DNA of 14,644 bases from Flavobacteriaceae bacterium (GCA_031273305.1 JAISSC010000143.1:1-14644); one strand, 5' to 3'; numbered from the stretch's first letter, positions 6,304-14,624 are shown. Made by a program: numbers and translations. The notes: generated by a model not told the origin, from the sequence alone.

Positions 6304-6943
6304 TTTTCTGATGGGGATTTTCTGCTTCGCCCAGACAGTAAGTTCCGACTCCATATCAACAAACAAAACACAGGTGTTTATAGGAGTTGACTTACTAAAT
6401 CCTGTGGCGGGGTTCTTTTCGGATAAAAAGAATTATAGCGGATTTATTTCTTATAAAATTAAAAATCGGTGGGTGGCAGTGGCTGAGATAGGATATGAAA
6501 AGAATATCTATAAGAAAAATGATTGGGAAGTATATGCAAAAGGAATATTCGGGGCATTAGGCGTTAACTATTTTTTGACCAATGATTATGAAGTTGCGGG
6601 AGAAGGTTTTTATATAGGAGCAAGAATAGGTTTTTCACCGTATAAACAAGAGATAAAAAAGTATCCTGTAAAGGGGATGAATTCGGAAGGACAGGTACGA
6701 GTGGCAGGAGAAGGGTCTTTCCCCGAAGCCGGTGTCAGTTCCGGATGGATGGAAGCCGTTGCCGGAGCTAAAGTGCAGATAGGAACCACTCCTTTTTACA
6801 TTGATTTTGTAATTAAGCCGAAATTTCTTATCTTTTCAAAAAAACAGGAAGATGCAAATAATTTGGTTATTCCGGGTTATGGGAAAGATAAAGGAACGGC
6901 AAATGTTTCCATTTTCTGGGGAATCGGATACAGACTCTTTTAA
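6269..6943 (+). CDS. Predicted outer-membrane beta-barrel protein, DUF6048-like
   Basis: The function is unknown. The 224-residue protein has a signal peptide (basic start, hydrophobic core at about 7-20, likely cleavage after the FAQ at 20-22). The mature part is made of alternating hydrophobic and polar strands broken by short turns, such as WVAVAEIGYEKN, EGFYIGARIGFSPY and MEAVAGAKVQIG. It ends in an aromatic residue (GIGYRLF), as is usual for outer-membrane barrels. About eight strands are plausible. From memory it resembles the DUF6048 family, which accompanies DUF6452 lipoproteins in flavobacteria. The ATG at 6269 is inside the 3' end of the lipoprotein gene (35-base overlap) and gives a proper signal peptide. 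The overlap suggests that the two proteins are made together and may work as an envelope pair. Confidence 0.78.
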   Translation: MNHRRIYVLVTSFLMGIFCFAQTVSSDSISTNKTQVFIGVDLLNPVAGFFSDKKNYSGFISYKIKNRWVAVAEIGYEKNIYKKNDWEVYAKGIFGALGVNYFLTNDYEVAGEGFYIGARIGFSPYKQEIKKYPVKGMNSEGQVRVAGEGSFPEAGVSSGWMEAVAGAKVQIGTTPFYIDFVIKPKFLIFSKKQEDANNLVIPGYGKDKGTANVSIFWGIGYRLF

Positions 6944-7044
6944 ATATGAATCAAAGTAATAAAAAATATAGTTTATGGATATAGGAATAGTTAAAAACCC
7001 CGTAAAAAAGTCGAACTTTAATGATGTTTTTTAATAGTTAGCAT
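6944..7044. other. Short gap ahead of the polysaccharide gene cluster
   Basis: This 101-base A+T-rich gap is the only place between rlmD and the right edge where a promoter for the sugar cluster would be expected. I see no exact TAnnTTTG match and no hairpin followed by a T-run. The ten bases TTAGCATATG at 7038-7047 span the ugd start codon and are identical to those spanning the dCMP deaminase start at 324-333. Confidence 0.4.
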
Positions 7045-8355
7045 ATGGATATTACAATTGTAGGAACAGGATATGTAGGATTGGTTTCCGGGACATGTCT
7101 GGCAGATTTAGGGCATAGTGTACATTGTGTGGATATAAACAAGGAAAAAGTTGAAATGATGCAAAATGGGAAGGTTCCCATTTATGAGCCTCAGCTGGAA
7201 GAAGTTTTTCTCAGAAATATAAAAGGCGGACGCTTGTTTTTCACCACCGACCTAAGTGAAGCCATGAAAGTTTCCAATGTGATTTTTTTAGCGTTGCCGA
7301 CACCTCCGGGAGAGGACGGTTCGGCAGATCTATCTTATGTGCTTAAGGTAGCCGCCCAAATAGGCGAGTTAATGACAGAATATACCCTTATTGTAAATAA
7401 AAGTACCGTACCCGTAGGAACTGCCGAAACGGTTAAGAATTTGGTGAAATCCAAGACAAATGTGCCATTTGATGTTGTTTCCAACCCTGAATTTTTAAGA
7501 GAGGGATATGCCGTAGAGGACTTTATGAATCCGGAGAGAGTTATTGTCGGAGCCGGTTCGCAAAAAGCATTTGAGATTATGGATAAAATTTATCTGCCAT
7601 TAACTCACGCAGGAGCCAAATTGATAAGGATGGATGAAAAGTCCTCCGAGTTAACCAAATATGCATCCAATTCCTTTTTGGCAACGAAAATTACATTTAT
7701 GAATGAAATTGCCAACTATTGTGAAAGAGTAGGAGCCGATGTCGATAAAGTCCGGATGGGAATGGGTTCAGACGAAAGGATAGGAAACAGGTTTCTCTTT
7801 CCGGGAATCGGTTACGGAGGAAGTTGCTTTCCTAAGGATGTGAAAGCCCTGATAAAGAGCGGGAAAGAGGTAGGATATACTTTTGAAATTCTGGAATCCG
7901 TAGAAGAGATAAATCAACGACAGAAAACCATTTTAGTTCCGGAAGTTGAGAAATATTTAGGAACTCTGCAAGATAAACAAATTGCTATCTGGGGTCTGGC
8001 ATTTAAAGAAAATACTGATGACATAAGAGAGGCATCCTCTTTGGAAATAATTGAGAAATTGTTGGAAAAAGGAGCAAAAGTAAAAGTATACGATTCCATT
8101 GCTGTGGAGAATGTAAAAAAGGTGCTAGGAGATAAAGTCTCTTATGCAGGGAATATGTATGACTGTACGGAAGGCGCAGAAGCCTTGATCATTGCAACGG
8201 AATGGGGAGAATTTAGAAATCCGCATTTCAGTATTTTAGAAAAAAAGATGAAAAATAAAGCTATCTTTGACGGAAGAAATTTATATGATTTGGATGAATT
8301 AGCCGCTCAAGGTTTCTATTACAAAAGCATAGGAAGAAAATTAATAAAAGGATAG
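7045..8355 (+). CDS. ugd: UDP-glucose 6-dehydrogenase
   Basis: This cytosolic enzyme oxidises UDP-glucose to UDP-glucuronate using two NAD+, supplying an acidic sugar for the surface glycan. The 436-residue protein begins with the NAD-binding GTGYVGLV (7-14). It contains NPEFLREG (147-154) and ELTKYASN (202-209, with Lys205). The catalytic cysteine motif GYGGSCFPKD (256-265) gives Cys261 and Lys265. The C-terminal domain has the WGLAFKENTDDIRE region typical of UDP-sugar dehydrogenases. The length is standard. The same superfamily includes UDP-ManNAc and UDP-GlcNAc dehydrogenases, but the motif set and length fit the glucose enzyme best. It is the first gene of the run of co-directional sugar genes and ends 8 bases before rmlB. 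Confidence 0.92.
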   Translation: MDITIVGTGYVGLVSGTCLADLGHSVHCVDINKEKVEMMQNGKVPIYEPQLEEVFLRNIKGGRLFFTTDLSEAMKVSNVIFLALPTPPGEDGSADLSYVLKVAAQIGELMTEYTLIVNKSTVPVGTAETVKNLVKSKTNVPFDVVSNPEFLREGYAVEDFMNPERVIVGAGSQKAFEIMDKIYLPLTHAGAKLIRMDEKSSELTKYASNSFLATKITFMNEIANYCERVGADVDKVRMGMGSDERIGNRFLFPGIGYGGSCFPKDVKALIKSGKEVGYTFEILESVEEINQRQKTILVPEVEKYLGTLQDKQIAIWGLAFKENTDDIREASSLEIIEKLLEKGAKVKVYDSIAVENVKKVLGDKVSYAGNMYDCTEGAEALIIATEWGEFRNPHFSILEKKMKNKAIFDGRNLYDLDELAAQGFYYKSIGRKLIKG

Positions 8356-8363
8356 AAGAGCAA

Positions 8364-9410
8364 ATGAAGAAAGTTATAATTACCGGAGGAGCCGGATTTA
8401 TAGGTTCACATGTAGTAAGAAGACTGGTAAATCAATATCCGGAGTACAAGATTTTGAATCTGGACGCATTGACGTATGCCGGTAATCTGGAAAATCTAAA
8501 GGATGTAGAAAACAAGACCAATTATCAGTTTATAAAGGCAGATATTACAAACGAAACGCATATCGATAAGATTTTCTCTGCTTTCCAACCGGACGGAGTT
8601 ATCCATTTAGCCGCAGAATCTCATGTAGACCGTTCTATCACTTCTCCTCTGGAATTTGTTAAAACTAATGTCATAGGTACTGTGAATCTTCTAAACGCAG
8701 CAAAAAATATCTGGAAAAATAACTTTAAAGGGAAACGGTTCCATCATGTATCTACGGATGAAGTTTATGGTACATTGGGAGAAACCGGCTTATTCACGGA
8801 AAAAACCAACTATGACCCTCATTCTCCCTATTCCGCCTCTAAAGCCTCTTCCGACCATTTTGTACGAGCCTATGCAGATACCTACGGCTTACCCATAGTT
8901 ATTACCAATTGTTCCAACAATTACGGGCCAAACCATTTTCCGGAGAAATTAATCCCCCTGATGATTCATAACATTATTAACCATAAACCATTACCTGTAT
9001 ACGGAGATGGAAACTATACCCGAGATTGGTTATATGTAGAAGACCATGCCGTTGCCATAGACCTGGTTTTCCATCAGGGAAGAGATAAAGAAAATTATAA
9101 CATAGGAGGTTTTAATGAATGGAAGAATATTGATCTGGTAAATCTTTTATGTCGACTGATGGATAAAAAACTGGGAAGAGCCGAAGGAGAAAGTGCAAAA
9201 CTGATAACCTTTGTTAAAGATCGTCTCGGTCATGACCTGCGATATGCCATTGATGCAACAAAAATAAATAAGGAATTGGGATGGAAACCTTCCGTAACTT
9301 TTGAAGAAGGTTTGGCAAAAACGATAAACTGGTATATGAACAATCAGGAATGGTTAAATCATGTTACCAGCGGGGAATATCAAAAATATTATGAGGAGCA
9401 GTATAGTTAA
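8364..9410 (+). CDS. rmlB: dTDP-glucose 4,6-dehydratase
   Basis: This short-chain dehydrogenase/reductase-fold enzyme converts dTDP-glucose to dTDP-4-keto-6-deoxyglucose. The 348-residue protein has GGAGFIGSH (8-16) for NAD+, the Thr131-Asp132-Glu133 triad of RmlB in STDEVYG, and Tyr156/Lys160 in YSASK. The segment HLAAESHVDRS (81-91) and the NNYGPNHFPEKLIP region are typical of RmlB. The length is normal. An AGAAGAG-like stretch lies just before the ATG. It works directly after RmlA, encoded two genes later. The usual next enzymes RmlC and RmlD are not in the window, so the final deoxysugar, which could be rhamnose or an amino-deoxyhexose, cannot be named. Confidence 0.94.
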   Translation: MKKVIITGGAGFIGSHVVRRLVNQYPEYKILNLDALTYAGNLENLKDVENKTNYQFIKADITNETHIDKIFSAFQPDGVIHLAAESHVDRSITSPLEFVKTNVIGTVNLLNAAKNIWKNNFKGKRFHHVSTDEVYGTLGETGLFTEKTNYDPHSPYSASKASSDHFVRAYADTYGLPIVITNCSNNYGPNHFPEKLIPLMIHNIINHKPLPVYGDGNYTRDWLYVEDHAVAIDLVFHQGRDKENYNIGGFNEWKNIDLVNLLCRLMDKKLGRAEGESAKLITFVKDRLGHDLRYAIDATKINKELGWKPSVTFEEGLAKTINWYMNNQEWLNHVTSGEYQKYYEEQYS

Positions 9411-9422
9411 AAGTGTTATAGG

Positions 9423-10265
9423 ATGGTAATAGTTAAATTACTAGGAGGATTAGGTAATCAAATGTTTCAATATGCCGCAGGTAAAGCATTGGCATGTAAG
9501 AAAAATACAAGTTTTTATTTGAATGCGAATGCTTTTATAACTAATTATAAATATAGAAGTTATGATTTGAGGCATTTTAATATTCATGAGAAAAGTATAT
9601 CCCTTAATGAGGCGAGGGTGGTTCATTATTTGAGTAAGTTTAATATAGCAATTAAAATATATGAGGAGAAATCGTTTACTTATCAGGAGGATTTTTTTAA
9701 TCAGAAGAGCAAAAATATATATTTTAACGGATTTTTTCAAAGTGAAAAATATTTTAAGAATATCGAACCTATTCTTAGAGAGGATTTTAAATTATTAACA
9801 CCTCTGAGTTCACCATCTGAAAAAATATTGGCTGTCATTAAGAATGTAAATTCAGTATCCATTCATATAAGAAGAGGGGATTATGTGACAAATACTGGTG
9901 CTAATCAATTGTTCGGACTATGTGATCTAGATTATTATAAGAAGGCTGTCAGGTTAATTGAAAGCAAGATAGAAGCACCGCATTATTTTATTTTTTCCGA
10001 TGATATAGAATGGGCAAAACAAAATATTCAGGTAGGTAATTCAAAAACAGACTTTATTGATTTCAATGATTCCTCGAAAAATTATGAAGATATGGAATTA
10101 ATGAAGAATTGTAAACATAATATAATAGCTAATAGTAGTTTTAGCTGGTGGGGTGCATGGTTAAATGATAACCCAAATAAAATAGTTATTGCACCTAAAA
10201 AATGGTTTGCATCACAGGAAATGGATTCAAAAGATTTAATTCCCTTAACGTGGGTACAGTTATGA
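9423..10265 (+). CDS. GT11-family fucosyltransferase (alpha-1,2-fucosyltransferase type)
   Basis: This enzyme probably transfers L-fucose from GDP-L-fucose to a glycan acceptor at the cytoplasmic face during repeat-unit assembly. The 280-residue protein has the hallmarks of family GT11: the N-terminal GGLGNQMFQYAAG (8-20), the HIRRGDY motif (148-154) that contacts GDP-fucose, YFIFSDD (188-194), and the C-terminal NSSFSWWGAWL (237-247). The donor would come from Gmd and Fcl, encoded further down the same run, which strengthens the call. The exact linkage and acceptor cannot be read from sequence. The gene is much poorer in G+C than its upstream neighbour. By hand count, 78 of 300 bases are G or C at 9481-9780, against 120 of 300 at 8641-8940 in rmlB. 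This points to separate acquisition. It starts 12 bases after rmlB. Confidence 0.9.
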   Translation: MVIVKLLGGLGNQMFQYAAGKALACKKNTSFYLNANAFITNYKYRSYDLRHFNIHEKSISLNEARVVHYLSKFNIAIKIYEEKSFTYQEDFFNQKSKNIYFNGFFQSEKYFKNIEPILREDFKLLTPLSSPSEKILAVIKNVNSVSIHIRRGDYVTNTGANQLFGLCDLDYYKKAVRLIESKIEAPHYFIFSDDIEWAKQNIQVGNSKTDFIDFNDSSKNYEDMELMKNCKHNIIANSSFSWWGAWLNDNPNKIVIAPKKWFASQEMDSKDLIPLTWVQL

Positions 10266-10289
10266 ATAGTAAATTTTAATAAGTAGATT

Positions 10290-10820
10290 ATGAGAATTAA
10301 ACATCTTATACCCTTTATACTATTATTGCTTATCGTTTTTTCATGTGAAAAAAAGGAGGAAGTTACTAAACAAGATATAACAGAAAAATATCAAAAAGAA
10401 GGAATATCTTTTGATCTACCTGTCGGATGGAGTGTAAAACAAGATTATACCAATGAGGAAGGACGATACTTACAATTGGATAAATATTCCAATTATAAAG
10501 TAGAAAGCACTATGGCTATAGGGATTTTGAAAAACAAACAATCTCAGGATTCCATAATAGACCATCAGATAAAACAATTGCAGTTCTTCTATCAGAAAGT
10601 GATTTTTAAAACTTTAGAAGAAAAAAAGAAGTCACAGCTGGGGAAATATGAGGCTTTAGTCACTACCTATGAGGCAGATGATACTAAGAATAAAGTTTAC
10701 GGAAAAGTATTTGTGATTCGGGAAAATGATAAAACCATATACGTACAGATTGTAGAAAATAAACCGGATACAAATATGTCGGATTATAATATTATTTTTA
10801 ATACCATTACAATAAAATGA
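10290..10820 (+). CDS. Small lipoprotein of unknown function inside the sugar cluster
   Basis: I do not recognise a specific family. The 176-residue protein has a basic start, a long hydrophobic run and the lipobox VFSC, giving lipidated Cys19. The next residues are EKKEE, a charged stretch that resembles surface-export signals of flavobacterial lipoproteins. After a short linker, the segment ISFDLPVGWSVKQD (about 39-52) and the later alternating strands look like the PsbP/DcrB-type fold seen in small envelope proteins, which is a weak resemblance. The gene's TGA overlaps the rmlA ATG as ATGA (10817-10820), so the two are translationally coupled. Lipoproteins are not a standard part of nucleotide-sugar pathways. 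It may assist glycan assembly or export in the periplasm, or may be an unrelated passenger. Confidence 0.8.
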   Translation: MRIKHLIPFILLLLIVFSCEKKEEVTKQDITEKYQKEGISFDLPVGWSVKQDYTNEEGRYLQLDKYSNYKVESTMAIGILKNKQSQDSIIDHQIKQLQFFYQKVIFKTLEEKKKSQLGKYEALVTTYEADDTKNKVYGKVFVIRENDKTIYVQIVENKPDTNMSDYNIIFNTITIK

Positions 10821-11686
10821 AAGGAATCATATTAGCAGGAGGTTCAGGAACCCGGTTATATCCACTAACTATTGCCGTGAGCAAGCAACTCATGCCTGTT
10901 TATGATAAACCGATGATATATTTTCCTCTTTCTACTTTGATGTTAGCAGGAATTAAGGAGATATTAATTATAACAACACCGGAAGATTCGGAATCATTTA
11001 AAAAACTGCTGGGAAATGGTGAAGATTTAGGAATTGATCTATCTTATGCAATTCAACCTAAACCTGAAGGTTTGGCTCAGGCTTTTATCGTTGGGAAGAA
11101 ATTCATCGGAAAAGAATCTGTTGCATTAATTTTGGGAGATAATATTTTTTATGGAGCCGGATTAGGGAAATTGTTAGAAGAAAAAACAAATCCCAATGGA
11201 GCTTGTGTCTTTGCTTATCAGGTTTCAGACCCTGAAAGATATGGTGTTGTCGAGTTTGATGAAAATTATAAGGCGATCTCAATAGAAGAAAAACCGGTAA
11301 AACCAAAATCAAATTACGCAATTCCCGGTTTATATTTCTATGATAATGACGTAGTTGGATATGCCGAAAATTTAAAACCATCAGAAAGAGGAGAACTGGA
11401 AATTACCGACATCAATAAAATTTATTTGGAAAAGGGACGATTAGAAGTAGGGGTGTTAAGCAGAGGAACAGCATGGTTAGATACGGGAACTTTTGATTCT
11501 TTACATGAAGCCGGTGAATTTGTAAAAGTTATTGAGAAAAGACAAGGATTTAAAATTAGTTGTATCGAAGAAATTTCCTACAGAAGAGGATATATAAACA
11601 AAGAACAACTTTTGAGATTAGCAGATAAATATGGTAAAAGCGGATATGGAGAATATCTCAAAAAAATAAACATTAGCACTTTATAA
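10817..11686 (+). CDS. rmlA: Glucose-1-phosphate thymidylyltransferase
   Basis: This cytosolic nucleotidyltransferase joins dTTP and glucose-1-phosphate to give dTDP-glucose, the substrate of RmlB. The 289-residue protein has the signature GGSGTRLYPLT (8-18), with Lys23 in SKQLMPVYDKP next to it. It also has QPKPEGLAQAF (80-90), the metal-binding Asp108 in LGDNIFYG, EEKP (157-160) and WLDTGT (220-225). These match RmlA rather than UDP-glucose or CDP-glucose pyrophosphorylases, and the length is typical of the RmlA class. It overlaps the preceding lipoprotein gene by four bases and ends 4 bases before the permease gene. RmlA is separated from RmlB by two genes, unlike the common rmlBADC order, which suggests the cluster was built by rearrangement or insertion. 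Confidence 0.94.
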   Translation: MKGIILAGGSGTRLYPLTIAVSKQLMPVYDKPMIYFPLSTLMLAGIKEILIITTPEDSESFKKLLGNGEDLGIDLSYAIQPKPEGLAQAFIVGKKFIGKESVALILGDNIFYGAGLGKLLEEKTNPNGACVFAYQVSDPERYGVVEFDENYKAISIEEKPVKPKSNYAIPGLYFYDNDVVGYAENLKPSERGELEITDINKIYLEKGRLEVGVLSRGTAWLDTGTFDSLHEAGEFVKVIEKRQGFKISCIEEISYRRGYINKEQLLRLADKYGKSGYGEYLKKINISTL

Positions 11687-11690
11687 ATAC

Positions 11691-12542
11691 ATGGAAAACA
11701 CACAACATTGGACAGAAGAAATAAGCGCAAAACATAACCTATTCGATCTAAAGCTAAGAAGTGTTTGGAGATATAAAGACCTGCTTGCTTTAATGGTAAG
11801 AAGAGATTTTGCAGCAAATTATAAACAAACTATATTAGGACCGCTTTGGTTTTTTATTAACCCCCTAATATCTTCTATAATATTTTCTATAATTTTTGGC
11901 GGTATTGCAGGTATTAGTACAGACGAATTACCTCAAATGTTATTTTACATGTCAGGTTTAACCTTGTGGAATTATTTTCAAGAATGTTTAAATAGTACAG
12001 CAAACGTTTTTAGAAATAATGCCGGTATTTTTGGGAAAGTTTATTTTCCAAGATTGATCATGCCGCTATCAATTGTAATTGGTAATTTACTGAAATTTTT
12101 ATTACAATTTGCAATGTTTTTATGTTTCCTGATATATTTTTTAATTATAGGAAATAAAAATGTTCATCCAAATACCTATATGTTATTACTTCCGGGTTTA
12201 ATTATTTTAATAGCAGGAATTGGTCTAGGCATTGGGATGATAATTAGTGCTCTTACCACAAAATATAGAGATATGACTTTCTTGTTAAATTTTGGAGTGT
12301 CTTTATTAATGTATGCAACTCCGGTAATTTATCCGATGTCCTCCGTGCCGGAGAAATATAAACCTTTCTTAGCTGTAAATCCGATTACTCCAATTATAGA
12401 AGCATTTAGGTACGGATTTTTAGGTAACGGACAAATTAGTTTTATGGGACTGGCATATAGTACCATTTTTGTGATTGTTGCTCTACTTATTGGAATAGTA
12501 GTCTTCAATAAAGTTGAAAGAAGTTTTATGGATACAGTTTAA
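11691..12542 (+). CDS. ABC-2 type polysaccharide export permease (Wzm-like)
   Basis: This is the membrane half of an ABC exporter that would move a lipid-linked glycan, such as O-antigen or a similar polymer, across the inner membrane. The 283-residue protein has a cytoplasmic N-terminal region with LMVRRDFAANYKQTILGPLW (34-53), characteristic of the Wzm/TagG group. Hydrophobic segments follow at about 53-71, 83-98, 122-153 (probably two), 162-186, 197-217 and 253-273. KYRDM (191-195) and NPITPIIEAFRYG (230-242) are conserved family motifs. No nucleotide-binding partner (Wzt) is in the window, and it is probably encoded beyond the right edge. The start at 11691 lies 4 bases after rmlA. Its 3' end is followed after 19 bases by gmd. 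Confidence 0.9.
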   Translation: MENTQHWTEEISAKHNLFDLKLRSVWRYKDLLALMVRRDFAANYKQTILGPLWFFINPLISSIIFSIIFGGIAGISTDELPQMLFYMSGLTLWNYFQECLNSTANVFRNNAGIFGKVYFPRLIMPLSIVIGNLLKFLLQFAMFLCFLIYFLIIGNKNVHPNTYMLLLPGLIILIAGIGLGIGMIISALTTKYRDMTFLLNFGVSLLMYATPVIYPMSSVPEKYKPFLAVNPITPIIEAFRYGFLGNGQISFMGLAYSTIFVIVALLIGIVVFNKVERSFMDTV

Positions 12543-12561
12543 CAAAAAATATAATAAAAAA

Positions 12562-13680
12562 ATGTCTCAAAAAGTTGCATTAATAACCGGAGTTACAGGA
12601 CAAGATGGAGCATATTTAACAGAACTATTGTTAAATAAAGGATACTTTGTACATGGAATAAAAAGAAGAAGTTCTCTGTTCAATACAGACAGAATAGACC
12701 ATTTATATCAAGATCCCCACACTCAAAATAAACATTTTAAACTTCATTACGGGGATTTAAATGACAGTACCAATCTTATTAGAATTGTACAGGAAACTCA
12801 ACCGGATGAAATTTATAATCTCGGAGCAATGAGCCATGTAAAAGTGAGCTTTGATACTCCCGAATATACGGCAAATGCAGATGGAGTAGGAACCTTACGC
12901 TTATTAGAGGCTATCAGGTTATTAGGATTAACTGACAAAACCAGAATTTATCAAGCGTCAACTTCAGAATTATATGGGCTTGTACAAGAAGTTCCGCAAT
13001 CAGAAAAAACGCCATTTTATCCTCGTTCTCCTTATGCTGTTGCCAAACTTTATGCCTATTGGATTACAGTAAATTACCGCGAAGCCTATAATATTTTTGC
13101 CTGTAACGGTATTTTATTCAACCATGAAAGTCCGATAAGAGGAGAAACCTTTGTTACTCGCAAAATTACACGAGCTGTAGCACAAATTGCCTTAGGCTTA
13201 CAAGATAAATTCTATATGGGTAATATAGATGCCAAAAGAGATTGGGGACATGCCCGTGATTATGTCGAAGCTATGTGGTTGATACTTCAACAAGAAAAAC
13301 CTGAAGATTTTGTAATTGCTACGGGAGTTACCACTACCGTCAGAGAATTTATTATTATGGCTTTTGCCGAGGTTGGAGTAGAGTTGGAATTTAAAGGCAA
13401 AGGCATCGACGAAAAAGCGTACGTAAAAAAATCGAATAATGATAGATATAAATTTTCTGTCGGACAAGAAGTTATGTCAATAGACCCGGCATATTTCAGA
13501 CTAACAGAAGTTGATTTGCTAATAGGTGATCCTACAAAATCTAAACAAAAATTAGGTTGGGAACCTAAAAGCACATTACCTCAGTTAGTTAAAGAAATGG
13601 TTGAATCGGATTTAATTTTATTTCAAAAAAATAAAATTTTAAAAGATGCCGGTTTTGAAATTCTTAAACAATATGAATAA
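12562..13680 (+). CDS. gmd: GDP-mannose 4,6-dehydratase
   Basis: This enzyme converts GDP-D-mannose to GDP-4-keto-6-deoxy-D-mannose, the first step to GDP-L-fucose, in the cytosol. Counted from the ATG at 12562, the 372-residue protein has the NADP-binding GVTGQDGAYL (10-19), STSELYG (133-139) with catalytic Ser/Thr and Glu136, and Tyr158/Lys162 in YAVAK. The family signature FNHESPIRGETFVTRKI lies at about 186-202. The length agrees with bacterial Gmd. The same frame is open back to a TTG at 12514 inside the permease gene, but the extra 16 residues are lysine-rich and unlike any Gmd N-terminus, so I reject that start. It is followed 5 bases later by fcl, the next enzyme of the pathway, as in many fucose loci. 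Confidence 0.96.
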   Translation: MSQKVALITGVTGQDGAYLTELLLNKGYFVHGIKRRSSLFNTDRIDHLYQDPHTQNKHFKLHYGDLNDSTNLIRIVQETQPDEIYNLGAMSHVKVSFDTPEYTANADGVGTLRLLEAIRLLGLTDKTRIYQASTSELYGLVQEVPQSEKTPFYPRSPYAVAKLYAYWITVNYREAYNIFACNGILFNHESPIRGETFVTRKITRAVAQIALGLQDKFYMGNIDAKRDWGHARDYVEAMWLILQQEKPEDFVIATGVTTTVREFIIMAFAEVGVELEFKGKGIDEKAYVKKSNNDRYKFSVGQEVMSIDPAYFRLTEVDLLIGDPTKSKQKLGWEPKSTLPQLVKEMVESDLILFQKNKILKDAGFEILKQYE

Positions 13681-13685
13681 TCATA

Positions 13686-14624
13686 ATGGATATTAATAGT
13701 AAAATATATATTGCCGGACATAGAGGAATGGTAGGAAGTGCAATTCTTAGAAAACTTGAATCTTTAGGTTATTATAATTTTGTACTAAGGTCTTCTTCCG
13801 AATTAGATTTGAGAAACCAACAGGCAACAGCAGATTTTTTTAATTCTCAAAAGCCCGACTATGTTTTCTTAGCAGCCGCAAAAGTTGGAGGTATAATGGC
13901 TAACAATACCTATCGAGCAGATTTTATTTATGAGAACTTAATGATTCAGTCTAATCTTATTCATCAGTCTTATTTAAATAACGTAAAAAAATTACTGTTT
14001 TTAGGGTCTTCTTGTATATATCCTAAAATGGCTCCTCAACCTTTAAAGGAAGATTACCTGCTTACCGGCGTTCTTGAACCTACAAATGAACCTTATGCCA
14101 TTGCTAAAATTGCAGGTATAAAAATGTGCGATGCATACAGAGACCAGTATAAATGTAATTTTATATCAGTAATGCCAACAAATTTATATGGGGCGAATGA
14201 TAATTACGATTTGAATAATTCTCACGTATTACCCGCAATGTTACGTAAATTTCATGAAGCAAAAATTAATGCTGAGTCCGAAGTTACTTTGTGGGGAACA
14301 GGTACTCCATTAAGAGAATTTCTTCATGCAGACGACATGGCAGATGCATGTATATTTCTCATGCAAAACTATAATAAGGGCGGATTTGTAAATATAGGAA
14401 TTGGAGAAGATTTAAGTATAAAAGAATTAGCAGAGACAATTAAAGATATTGTTGGATATAATGGCAATATTGTTTGGGATACAACTAAGCCCGATGGAAC
14501 TCCAAGAAAATTATTAGATGTTTCTAAATTGAATTCTTTAGGTTGGAAAGCTAAAATTAGCTTAAAAAATGGAATTGAGAACGTATATAAGAATAAATTT
14601 TTAATTAAAAATGAATTAAATTGA
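13686..14624 (+). CDS. fcl: GDP-L-fucose synthase
   Basis: This NADPH-dependent epimerase/reductase completes GDP-L-fucose synthesis from the Gmd product. The 312-residue protein has GHRGMVGSA (11-19) for the cofactor, SSCIYP (108-113), Tyr137/Lys141 in YAIAK, and His180 in NSHVLP. These match, with an offset of one, the E. coli WcaG residues Ser107, Cys109, Tyr136, Lys140 and His179, so the active site is complete. The length is standard. Together with gmd just upstream it supplies the donor for the GT11 enzyme of the same cluster. The TGA stop shares its A with an ATG (TGATG), implying another coupled gene to the right. Confidence 0.96.
   Translation: MDINSKIYIAGHRGMVGSAILRKLESLGYYNFVLRSSSELDLRNQQATADFFNSQKPDYVFLAAAKVGGIMANNTYRADFIYENLMIQSNLIHQSYLNNVKKLLFLGSSCIYPKMAPQPLKEDYLLTGVLEPTNEPYAIAKIAGIKMCDAYRDQYKCNFISVMPTNLYGANDNYDLNNSHVLPAMLRKFHEAKINAESEVTLWGTGTPLREFLHADDMADACIFLMQNYNKGGFVNIGIGEDLSIKELAETIKDIVGYNGNIVWDTTKPDGTPRKLLDVSKLNSLGWKAKISLKNGIENVYKNKFLIKNELN

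Noticed and set aside
12514..12561. Upstream TTG start for gmd, inside the permease gene
   Set aside because: The extra 16 residues are not like any Gmd N-terminus. The ATG at 12562 begins directly before the NADP-binding motif, as expected.
13198..13574. Two overlapping minus-strand open frames inside gmd
   Set aside because: Both are antisense to a well-conserved enzyme and have no family features.
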